A DNA stretch of 11,907 bases from an uncultured Bacteroidota bacterium (lineage in GTDB: Bacteria; Bacteroidota; Bacteroidia; 2-12-FULL-35-15), in NCBI GenBank assembly GCA_903833025.1, contig CAILDT010000546.1, positions 1-11,907 on the forward strand, given 5' to 3'. The notes beneath the pieces were generated by a model, which had not been told where the DNA came from, did no database searches, and saw nothing but the letters and a program-made list of their open reading frames with translations. Both the position numbers and the translations under genes were made by a program. Positions 1 to 5,895 of the stretch are shown here, piece after piece. The number at the start of each line of letters is the position of its first letter. Position 1 is the first letter of the stretch.

Positions 1-111
1 AACATCATAAAGTTTGCTCTCCTTTAATGCTCTTATCACAGGCACCCCCGGACCAGGACTATCAATTGCATTTAGCCCTGTAACAGCTACTGTTATTTTT
101 TTCTTTTTCAT
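1..111 (-). CDS. ATP-grasp / carbamoyl-phosphate-synthase-like protein, N-terminal fragment
   Basis: Only the first 37 codons are in the window; the rest lies beyond the left edge. The peptide opens with a lysine-rich start, a hydrophobic beta strand (ITVAVTGLNA) and then DSPGPGVPVIRALKES. From memory, this Rossmann-like pre-ATP-grasp opening is typical of CarB/PylC-like ATP-grasp ligases, which activate a carboxylate with ATP and join it to an amine or other nucleophile. The ATG lies two bases after the TAG of the PqqD-like gene, so the two are almost certainly cotranscribed and probably translationally coupled. A PqqD-family partner suggests work on a peptide or carrier-bound substrate, but that is inference. 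The catalytic ATP-grasp core is not visible, so substrate and activity cannot be judged. The alternative is another NAD- or nucleotide-binding Rossmann protein. Confidence 0.6.
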   Translation of the reverse strand, partial: MKKKKITVAVTGLNAIDSPGPGVPVIRALKESKLYDV

Positions 112-113
112 TA

Positions 114-357
114 CTAAGCTTCTGTAAGTCTGTGTTTACTTAACATATTCATAAAATCATAGCTGTCTTTTTCAAAAGTAGCTTCATCTATCAAATATTT
201 TTTTACAATAGTTGATTTAATTTCCTGTTGAGTTTTTCCATCCTTCAACAACTTTATTATTTCCAAACCAATTGGGTTAGTCGTAAACGAATCTCCTGTT
301 GCAGGATCAAATACAAATCCTGAATCGCTTAGCGCAATGTTTTTTTTTAATTTTCAT
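114..357 (-). CDS. PqqD-family small protein, apparent +1 frameshift in a nine-A run near the start
   Basis: From base 341 down to the TAG at 116-114 one frame encodes about 75 residues beginning NIALSDSGFVFDPATGDSF. It continues with TNPIGLEIIKLLKDGKTQQE and ends DFMNMLSKHRLTEA. This matches the winged-helix PqqD family pattern: a strand with a conserved Asp-Pro-x-Thr-Gly turn, then Asn-x-x-Gly and a leucine-rich helix. PqqD proteins bind peptide substrates for modifying enzymes. This frame has no ATG, GTG or TTG near its N-terminus; a TGA at 356-354 closes it upstream. The only good start, ATG at 357-355, is in another frame that ends after 16 codons. Removing one A from the run at 348-340 would fuse ATG-Lys-Ile-Lys-Lys to the PqqD frame and give an 80-residue protein of normal family length. 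An assembly error, a phase-variable tract or transcriptional slippage would all explain this. The gene lies 18 nt after the histidine kinase and 2 nt before the ATP-grasp gene. Confidence 0.65.
340..348 (-). other. Nine-base poly-A run (coding strand) at the PqqD-like start
   Basis: On the minus strand nine consecutive A residues follow ATGAAAATT. The run sits exactly where the ATG frame and the PqqD-like frame diverge by one base. With eight A residues the two would be continuous. Runs of nine A are known slippage sites for bacterial RNA polymerase and common sites of sequencing indels. The sequence alone cannot separate these. Confidence 0.7.
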
Positions 358-375
358 AACTATAGTTTTAGATTG

Positions 376-2598
376 TTATTTATTTTTTTCTGCTTGCAGA
401 GATGATAACGTCTTTTTTAATTGTTCCACAGCATTTTCACAAACTGTTTTTACTTCTTCAAATTCGATGATTATTTTATCCATACCTTCTTTTGCCTCTG
501 CACTATTTTCCATTGCACTCAATGGTTTCAGCAATGGTCTTAGCCCCATAAATCCAACTGATGTTTTCATTCTATGAGAAATAGCGCGAATGGTATCAAA
601 GTCATTTCCCTTTATTGCGTTCCCTATTTCCAATATATCCGAAGGAGATTGTTCCAAGAATATTTCAATCATCTCCATAATAAATACTTTATCTCCTTTT
701 GCTAATTCATATAGTTCATCCAGATTGACAGTTACTGTTGAAGTGTTTTCCTTTTCAGTTATTGAATCCGGTTCTTTATTTTCTGCTGGTTTTGCCTTCA
801 AATATTTCTCAATAATATTATACAATTCAATTTCCTTAAAAGGTTTTGATATATAATCATTCATTCCAAAGCTTATACACTTTTCTTTTTCACCAGGCAT
901 AATATGAGCCGTCATTGCAATAATTGGAATATCAGATTTCTCTTCATCTCTTATTTTTCTTGATGAAGTATAACCATCCATTATTGGCATTTGCACATCC
1001 ATCAATAACAAATGATATTTATTATCTCTCACTTTTTCCATTGCAATCAATCCGTTTTCTGCAATTTCAACTTCCAGTCCAAATCCTTTTAATATGGTTG
1101 AAGCAAGTTTTTGATTCATCACATTATCTTCTGCCAAAAACACTTTAAATTTATTTAGTTCAGTACATAACATCTTCACTTCTTCGTTTTCTTTCGTTGC
1201 CGACATTGACTCATTATTTATCGGATAATTTATTTTCACAATAAATTCTGACCCTTCTCCTTCTCTACTTGTCAAAGTAATTTCGCCGTGTTGTATTTCA
1301 ATAAGGTTTTTTACTATTGACAATCCCAATCCTGTACCACCATACTTTCTGGTTGTTTCTGAATTCCCTTGATTAAATCTTTCAAATACATCATTAATTT
1401 TATCAGCAGGAATTCCAATGCCTGTATCTTTTATTCGGAATATCATCTTCACTTCATTATTTTCTATGCCTGCCAATTCACAAGTTGCTGTTACTTTCCC
1501 TTTATTAGTAAACTTAATTGCATTGTTAATTAAGTTCACTAATATTTGTGTAAGTCGCGTAGGGTCACCAAAAACACTTTCCGGTATTCTATTATCAATT
1601 ATTATTTCGAATCCTATATTCTTTTCCTTTGCTTTTTCTCCAAACATTACTTTCAGGGTATTCACCAAGCTTGGAATGCTAAAAGGGATTTTTTCAATGT
1701 GCAGCATTCCTGCTTCTATTTTGGAGAAGTCAAGTATGTCGTTAATAATATTCAACAAATTAGAACCACTGTTTTTAATTGCCGAAAGATACTCGGTCTG
1801 CGATTCGTCTAATTTAGTTTTCTGCAACAAACTTGAAAATCCAATTATGGCATTCATTGGTGTACGTATTTCGTGACTCATATTTGCCATAAACTGTTCT
1901 TTCAACATTGCATTTTCATCCGCTTGTTTTTTCGCTGCTCGTAATTCTATTTCTAGTTTGTTCCTTACATTTATGTCACGAAACAAAATCAATATTGCTA
2001 AAAGAGAAGCCAATATCCCCATTATTATTTCCCCATAACTCCACTTATGTGAAACTTCCAACAATTCATTACTCTTACCAATAAGAACTACAGAGGTAGC
2101 ACTCAAACTATTTATTATTTCTACTAATGTATTATTTATTTTCTCAACAATTTCTTTCCCGTCCTTTGAACCACCCCCTCCCTGATTCATTTCATTTGCC
2201 CCTGCCTTCTTTGAAAAGTCTTTCCCTTCCATCAATTTTTTATATGTCAAATCTTTTAATTTTAAATATAAACTCGCTTCTTTATTTTCTTTCAAATATG
2301 CCCCCAAACTATCCAATTCAGAATTTATTTCCGCTTCCTTTCTTATACTCTCTTCCAAGAAATTTTTGTCGCCAGTAACATTATACCCTCTTTGATAAAT
2401 GCCTAAAGTGTCAATATTGTTTCTAAATACCTTCATCGTTTCTGAAATTTTATAAGAAGCGTATAGCTTTTTGTTATTATCCGATAGCTGATTTATATAG
2501 TTGTTTGATTTATAAGCGATAAAAAGGATTAGTCCAAAACTTATAATAAAACTTAGAATGATTATTAATTTAGTATGGCTTTTAATATTAGTTTTCAT
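376..2598 (-). CDS. Membrane hybrid histidine kinase (sensor-HisKA-HATPase-REC-HPt)
   Basis: This 740-residue protein carries a complete phosphorelay chain. Transmembrane helix 1 lies at about 11-29. An extracytoplasmic helical sensor of about 155 residues resembles a CHASE3 domain and contains a glycine-rich stretch (NQGGGGSKDG, about 138-147). Helix 2 lies at about 188-206. A short coiled linker leads to the HisKA H-box MSHEIRTPMN with phosphoacceptor His242. The HATPase_c domain has its N-box at about 355-359 (NLINNA), G1 DTGIGIP at 391-397 and G2 GGTGLGLS at 420-427. The REC domain (about 484-600) has acidic pair Glu490/Asp491, phosphoacceptor Asp534 (LLMDVQMP) and Lys585 (SKPF). The C-terminal HPt (about 624-735) has His675 in AISHRMKTS. 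All catalytic residues are present. The ATG overlaps the preceding REC gene's TAA by one base (TAATG), indicating coupled translation. The HPt could pass phosphate to the stand-alone REC proteins of the same operon; this is inferred. The input ligand is unknown. Confidence 0.95.
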   Translation of the reverse strand: MKTNIKSHTKLIIILSFIISFGLILFIAYKSNNYINQLSDNNKKLYASYKISETMKVFRNNIDTLGIYQRGYNVTGDKNFLEESIRKEAEINSELDSLGAYLKENKEASLYLKLKDLTYKKLMEGKDFSKKAGANEMNQGGGGSKDGKEIVEKINNTLVEIINSLSATSVVLIGKSNELLEVSHKWSYGEIIMGILASLLAILILFRDINVRNKLEIELRAAKKQADENAMLKEQFMANMSHEIRTPMNAIIGFSSLLQKTKLDESQTEYLSAIKNSGSNLLNIINDILDFSKIEAGMLHIEKIPFSIPSLVNTLKVMFGEKAKEKNIGFEIIIDNRIPESVFGDPTRLTQILVNLINNAIKFTNKGKVTATCELAGIENNEVKMIFRIKDTGIGIPADKINDVFERFNQGNSETTRKYGGTGLGLSIVKNLIEIQHGEITLTSREGEGSEFIVKINYPINNESMSATKENEEVKMLCTELNKFKVFLAEDNVMNQKLASTILKGFGLEVEIAENGLIAMEKVRDNKYHLLLMDVQMPIMDGYTSSRKIRDEEKSDIPIIAMTAHIMPGEKEKCISFGMNDYISKPFKEIELYNIIEKYLKAKPAENKEPDSITEKENTSTVTVNLDELYELAKGDKVFIMEMIEIFLEQSPSDILEIGNAIKGNDFDTIRAISHRMKTSVGFMGLRPLLKPLSAMENSAEAKEGMDKIIIEFEEVKTVCENAVEQLKKTLSSLQAEKNK

Positions 2599-2999
2599 TA
2601 TACAAATTGATTACTATTTACGGAAAGTATTTCGTCAACAATTTCCTCTATTACATTTTCTTTCTTATAAATAAAGCTATCCGCTCCCGACTTTATTAAA
2701 TCTATTGCAGTATCTGCATCGTTGTTTGAAGATAATATGATAGAATAAACTTCTGGCAATAAACTCTTTATTGCAATAATTGCTTGCTGACCATTCATTC
2801 CTTTACCAGGAAAGCTATCTAGAATAACAATTTTGGGTTGAATTGATTGTAACTCTTGCAACGCATCCTCAGCGCTGTTATAAACATAAACTGTGTAATT
2901 GCTTTTTTCATTTATCTCCATATTCAATTGAAGAGAAAACATACTTACGTTTCCAACAATAAATAAGGAGGGCTTTTTATATTTATTACAGAACTTCAT
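2598..2999 (-). CDS. Degenerate receiver-domain protein
   Basis: This 133-residue protein has one REC-like domain and no output domain. The fold pattern is clear: strand SLFIVGN, the phosphoacceptor-type segment KIVILDSF with Asp61, strand YSIILSSN with Ser90/Ser91 near the Thr/Ser switch position, and a lysine pair at 112-113 (FIYKKEN) in place of KP. The acidic Mg-binding pair at the end of strand 1 is replaced by Gly16-Asn17, so Mg-dependent phosphorylation may be weak or absent even though Asp61 remains. Such pseudo-receivers often act as protein-interaction modules, which is inferred here. The start lies 4 nt after the upstream REC gene's stop, and its stop overlaps the histidine kinase start by one base. 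It may be a dedicated adaptor or regulator of that kinase. Confidence 0.85.
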   Translation of the reverse strand: MKFCNKYKKPSLFIVGNVSMFSLQLNMEINEKSNYTVYVYNSAEDALQELQSIQPKIVILDSFPGKGMNGQQAIIAIKSLLPEVYSIILSSNNDADTAIDLIKSGADSFIYKKENVIEEIVDEILSVNSNQFV

Positions 3000-3003
3000 T
3001 TTT

Positions 3004-3363
3004 TTATTTATTAAAACCTTTTACAATATGTTTTAAATAAGAAATCCCAAATGGTTTTTCAATAAAATGGTTAAAAACAATATTATGTTTTTTCAAAAAT
3101 TCCTCACCATCTTTCAATGCACTGATAACAATTATAGGAGTGTTTTTGAAAGGATGCTGATTAAAAAGTGACATAAACGTTACTCCTGAAACAACTGGCA
3201 TCATTATATCACAGATTATCAAATCCATTTTTTGATTATCCTCCACCATTTCCAACGCCTCCAATCCATTATTTGCAGAAAAGATTTTGTTTCCATCTTC
3301 TGTAAAGGTGTAAGTCATTAATTTCAACAACATCAAGTCGTCTTCTATAATAAGGATATTCAT
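3004..3363 (-). CDS. Stand-alone response regulator (single REC domain)
   Basis: This 119-residue CheY-like protein consists only of a receiver domain. It has the acidic cluster EDD at residues 7-9, phosphoacceptor Asp52 in IICDIMMP, Ser81 in VISAL at the switch position and Lys103 in IEKPF. No DNA-binding or enzymatic output follows, so it probably acts by protein contact or as a phosphate shuttle or sink for the hybrid kinase encoded two genes downstream. It clearly resembles the REC protein at 3972-4343 along its full length (shared MNIL start, IICDIMMP, VIS-L--G-E-L-K and KPF segments). The pair therefore looks like a local duplication separated by the membrane-anchored REC gene. Spacing is 29 nt to the gene upstream and 4 nt to the one downstream. 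Confidence 0.93.
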   Translation of the reverse strand: MNILIIEDDLMLLKLMTYTFTEDGNKIFSANNGLEALEMVEDNQKMDLIICDIMMPVVSGVTFMSLFNQHPFKNTPIIVISALKDGEEFLKKHNIVFNHFIEKPFGISYLKHIVKGFNK

Positions 3364-3392
3364 TTTATTGATTTTTAAAGATTAACACTCTT

Positions 3393-3929
3393 TTACTTTC
3401 CATCTATTTTATGCATCAAATCAGGTGCCCATAGCTGCAGTGCTATTACTGCCCCAATAATTGCTACGACAATAAACAACAAAATGAATACTCTGTTTCT
3501 TGATTTGCTCACTTCCGTTTTCAGTTCTTTTAATTTCAAACACTGAAGTATAGACATATTCAGTTTACGAAACATAAATTCATTTTTTACAATATAATCG
3601 TGCGCCCCGTGATGCATTGCCTTTACGGCAATATCAGCTTTCTCCTCACTTGTAAACATTATTACTTCCGTATTAGGGCTGTGTTTTTTAATCATATCTA
3701 TGGTTTTTACCCCATCCATAGCGTTCTTTATTTTGCTATCCAAATGAAAATCTACGATTGCAAGATTTGGTTTACTACCCAAAGCTTTTTCGCATTCCTC
3801 TCCAGATTCAAAAGTTGTGATTACTGGGTTAAGTTTTGGGAATGTTTTTTCAATTTCATTCTTCAATGCCTTACCTAACATTTTATCATCGTCAACGATG
3901 AAAATACTAATTTGACTATTTGTTGCCAT
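3393..3929 (-). CDS. Receiver-domain protein with C-terminal membrane anchor
   Basis: The 178-residue protein begins with a REC domain (about 7-125). It has acidic residues Asp13-Asp15 (IVDDDK), phosphoacceptor Asp60 (LAIVDFHL), Thr93 (MFTSEE) and Lys115 (YIVKNEF). A charged helix (LKELKTEVSKSRNR, about 133-146) leads to one hydrophobic helix at about 147-166 (VFILLFIVVAIIGAVIALQL) and a 12-residue tail. The basic residues before the helix predict a cytoplasmic REC domain with the tail outside. Membrane tethering of a receiver with no other output domain is unusual. It would place the protein beside the membrane histidine kinase from the same operon. The gene is 42 nt downstream of the first REC gene with no obvious promoter between them. 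Confidence 0.9.
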   Translation of the reverse strand: MATNSQISIFIVDDDKMLGKALKNEIEKTFPKLNPVITTFESGEECEKALGSKPNLAIVDFHLDSKIKNAMDGVKTIDMIKKHSPNTEVIMFTSEEKADIAVKAMHHGAHDYIVKNEFMFRKLNMSILQCLKLKELKTEVSKSRNRVFILLFIVVAIIGAVIALQLWAPDLMHKIDGK

Positions 3930-3971
3930 TTGTTTTAATTTTTAGTTGTTGTTTTTTATTATTTATTTAAT

Positions 3972-4343
3972 CTATTTGTTTGATTTTGTTATATGTTCCA
4001 ATATCCCTTCTAAGTAAGACATATCAAATGGCTTGTGAATAAAGTAACTGAATTTCAATCCACTTTTTTGTAACATTTCATTTCCTTCATCCAGAGAAGA
4101 AATTACAATAACTGTTGGCAACCATTTATTATAATACTCTTTCAGGTGGCTTGTAAATTCAGGACCTGTAACACCAGGCATCATTATATCACAAATTATT
4201 ACATCCACATCTCTTTCTAGCTTCAAATAATCCAATGCTTTTTGTCCGTTTGTAGCTGTAACTATTTTATGTCCTAATGAAGTAAGGGTATGATTCAAAA
4301 CTTTGTGCATTATTAAATCGTCGTCTATTACAAGTATGTTCAT
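3972..4343 (-). CDS. Stand-alone response regulator (single REC domain), first gene of signalling operon
   Basis: This 123-residue single-domain receiver has all canonical residues: acidic cluster Asp7-Asp9 (VIDDDL), phosphoacceptor Asp52 (IICDIMMP), Ser82/Ser83 (VISSL) and Lys104 (IHKPF). No output domain is present. It is the closest local relative of the protein at 3004-3363. It has an A-rich leader (AAACAAAATAAA before ATG) rather than a Shine-Dalgarno sequence, as is usual in Bacteroidota. A likely -7 box lies about 40 nt upstream, which makes this the first gene of a run that continues through the kinase to the PqqD-like and ATP-grasp genes. Partner specificity is unknown; the kinase's HPt domain is the obvious candidate donor. 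Confidence 0.94.
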   Translation of the reverse strand: MNILVIDDDLIMHKVLNHTLTSLGHKIVTATNGQKALDYLKLERDVDVIICDIMMPGVTGPEFTSHLKEYYNKWLPTVIVISSLDEGNEMLQKSGLKFSYFIHKPFDMSYLEGILEHITKSNK

Positions 4344-4380
4344 TTTATTTTGTTTAAAAATTAATAATTGATTTCTGTTG

Positions 4381-4388
4381 TAAAAGTA
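4381..4388 (-). promoter_or_regulatory. Likely -7 promoter element of the signalling operon
   Basis: The minus strand reads TACTTTTA, one base from the Bacteroidota -7 consensus TAnnTTTG, about 40 nt upstream of the ATG at 4343. No clear -33 TTG is seen at the usual distance, which suggests that an activator may be needed. The inverted repeat at 4406-4438 lies just upstream. Confidence 0.45.
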
Positions 4389-4405
4389 GCAGATGTTTAA
4401 ATAGA

Positions 4406-4438
4406 AGTTTTTACTTTTTCGGTGAACAGGTAAAAACT
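4406..4438. promoter_or_regulatory. Nine-bp inverted repeat, candidate operator upstream of signalling operon
   Basis: AGTTTTTAC (4406-4414) and GTAAAAACT (4430-4438) are perfect inverse complements separated by 15 nt. The repeat lies between the stop of the LytTR regulator gene and the probable -7 box of the REC operon, roughly 18-50 nt upstream of that box, where an activator could bind. There is no T run after it in the minus-strand direction that would make a classic terminator. The neighbouring LytTR protein is the obvious candidate binder, by inference only. Confidence 0.4.
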
Positions 4439-4463
4439 ATTGCTGAAAAGGAATGAACTTATG

Positions 4464-5153
4464 CTACAATAAATTCAAACGTTTCATCAACGCTGAATGT
4501 TGTGTATCACCAATAGGGATGGGATGTTTTTTAATAAACAAAGTGCCTGTTTCCACAGTATCCACTTTATCTAAAGCAACAATGTATGAACGATGAACAC
4601 GCATAAACTTTGCACTTGGCAATTCTTTTTCTATTGCACTAAGTGTATAATGTATGGTACATTTTTTATCATTGGTATAAATAGTGATATAATCGCCTAA
4701 AGCTTGAATGTATAATATATCAGCTATGAGTAGCTTAGTAGAAATTCCTTTTTCACGAATAAAGAAATATTCTTTATCTATTTCGAGCGGTTTGCTGTTG
4801 CTGTCAAATATTTCTTTTGCTCTGAATACAGCTTTCAGAAACCTATCTTCTTTTACCGGTTTTACTAGAAAATCGACTACATTATATTCAAATGCTTCAA
4901 CGGCATAATTTGGATTGGCAGTAATTAATATCGTTAATGGATGATTAGTAACAGACTTCAAAAAATCAATGCCACTCATCTTTGGCATTTCCACATCAAG
5001 CAGTAATAGGTCTATTTTTTCTATACTCAACATACTGGTTGCCTGCATCACATTCTCATATTCGCCAACAAGATTGAGGAAATCTATCTCACGCACAAAA
5101 TGTTTGAGCACTGTACGTGCCATTTTGTTATCATCAACAATGATACAATTCAT
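4464..5153 (-). CDS. LytTR-family response regulator
   Basis: This 229-residue regulator has an N-terminal REC domain (about 1-115) and a C-terminal LytTR DNA-binding domain (about 129-229). REC residues are Asp7/Asp8 (IIVDDNK), phosphoacceptor Asp53 (LLLDVEMP), Thr77 and Lys98 (FLVKPVK). LytTR landmarks are FFIREKG, ILYIQALGDYITIYT and FMRVHRSYIVALDKV, followed by the IPIGDTQ segment. The length is normal for the LytR/AlgR family. No LytS-like kinase gene is adjacent; the gene is paired instead with an exported TPR protein 9 nt upstream. It is the only regulator in the window with a DNA-binding domain and is the natural candidate to control the downstream REC/kinase operon, autoregulate, or both. 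Its phosphodonor cannot be identified from sequence. Confidence 0.96.
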   Translation of the reverse strand: MNCIIVDDNKMARTVLKHFVREIDFLNLVGEYENVMQATSMLSIEKIDLLLLDVEMPKMSGIDFLKSVTNHPLTILITANPNYAVEAFEYNVVDFLVKPVKEDRFLKAVFRAKEIFDSNSKPLEIDKEYFFIREKGISTKLLIADILYIQALGDYITIYTNDKKCTIHYTLSAIEKELPSAKFMRVHRSYIVALDKVDTVETGTLFIKKHPIPIGDTQHSALMKRLNLL

Positions 5154-5162
5154 CAGGAAAGA

Positions 5163-5765
5163 TTAAACTTTTTTAAGTGCATTCTTCGCATCTTCCGACT
5201 GTGGATTATACTCAAGAGCTTTGATAAAGTACTTTTTCGCTTCTGGCTTTTTCCCTTGGTCGAGCATTATTTTACCAGCTAATAAGTTGCTGTCGAAATC
5301 AAAAGGATATGCTTTAATAACTTTTGAAACATACGTTAACGCGTTCGCGTAATCTTTTTTGGTATAGTATATATATGCCATTCTATAGTTCACAATGGAA
5401 TTGTTAGGGTCGAGCTTTAAAATATCCATATAAATGGAAAGCACACTATTCATATTGCCTAATGCATAAACAGGTAACACGTGACCGAATCTTGCTTCAA
5501 TTGAATTAGGTTCTAATTCTAATGCTTTCTTATAATAGTTTTCTGACTTTGCATAATCCTTGCTCAAATATTCTAACCAGCCTAGGCGCAGATTAATTTC
5601 ATACGATTCTATTTTTAACGAAAGCAGTGCTTCTATTGCTTTTGCGTATTGAGTGTCGTATTCAAAGGTGTAACTTTTTGAGAATGCAGTTTCTGCATTG
5701 TCTTGTGCTTTTAATGCTCCAGAAAATAAAACGATTGCTAAAATAATTTTGATTGATGTTTTCAT
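5163..5765 (-). CDS. Exported TPR-repeat protein
   Basis: This 200-residue protein has a signal peptide (about 1-20, ending ALKA before QDNAE) followed by about four to five tetratricopeptide repeats from residue 25 to the end. Examples are YEINLRLGWLEYLSKDYAKS, AKSENYYKKALELEPNS and GKKPEAKKYFIKALEYNPQS, with the usual Gly/Ala/Tyr and closing Pro pattern. TPR arrays bind proteins or peptides; this one should lie in the periplasm or on the outer membrane. It precedes the LytTR regulator by 9 nt and they share a promoter. This suggests a role in signal perception or in the process that the regulator controls. Nothing enzymatic is visible and no specific partner can be named. Confidence 0.88.
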   Translation of the reverse strand: MKTSIKIILAIVLFSGALKAQDNAETAFSKSYTFEYDTQYAKAIEALLSLKIESYEINLRLGWLEYLSKDYAKSENYYKKALELEPNSIEARFGHVLPVYALGNMNSVLSIYMDILKLDPNNSIVNYRMAYIYYTKKDYANALTYVSKVIKAYPFDFDSNLLAGKIMLDQGKKPEAKKYFIKALEYNPQSEDAKNALKKV

Positions 5766-5801
5766 AAATTCAATTGATTAGTTAGTTTTAGTTATAGACT
5801 A

Positions 5802-5836
5802 CAAAAGTAGCTTTTGTTTTAATTTTAGTTTTCCAA
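5802..5836 (-). promoter_or_regulatory. Promoter of the TPR-LytTR unit
   Basis: The minus strand has TACTTTTG (5809-5802), an exact match to the Bacteroidota -7 consensus TAnnTTTG, and a TTG (5836-5834) 24 nt upstream as a possible -33 element. This spacing is slightly longer than usual. The -7 box is about 37 nt before the TPR gene's ATG. The surrounding 30 nt resemble the promoter of the REC/kinase operon. Confidence 0.6.
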
Positions 5837-5895
5837 TTTTTATTGTTCAGCGATAAACAACCTACCTGTTGCGAAATGCGTTGATTATTTTTTTA

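Noticed and set aside
339..348. Classic -1 ribosomal slippery site (A AAA AAC) for the PqqD-like gene
   Set aside because: A -1 shift from the ATG frame leads to a frame that stops after a few codons; the PqqD frame needs a +1 shift or one fewer A.
4406..4438. Intrinsic terminator for the TPR-LytTR unit
   Set aside because: The arms are AT-rich with a 15-nt loop and are not followed by a T run on the minus strand, so a weak terminator is less likely than an operator.
5766..5895. Terminator after the thioredoxin-fold gene
   Set aside because: Only a weak CAAC/GTTG pairing is seen and no GC-rich stem or T run follows.
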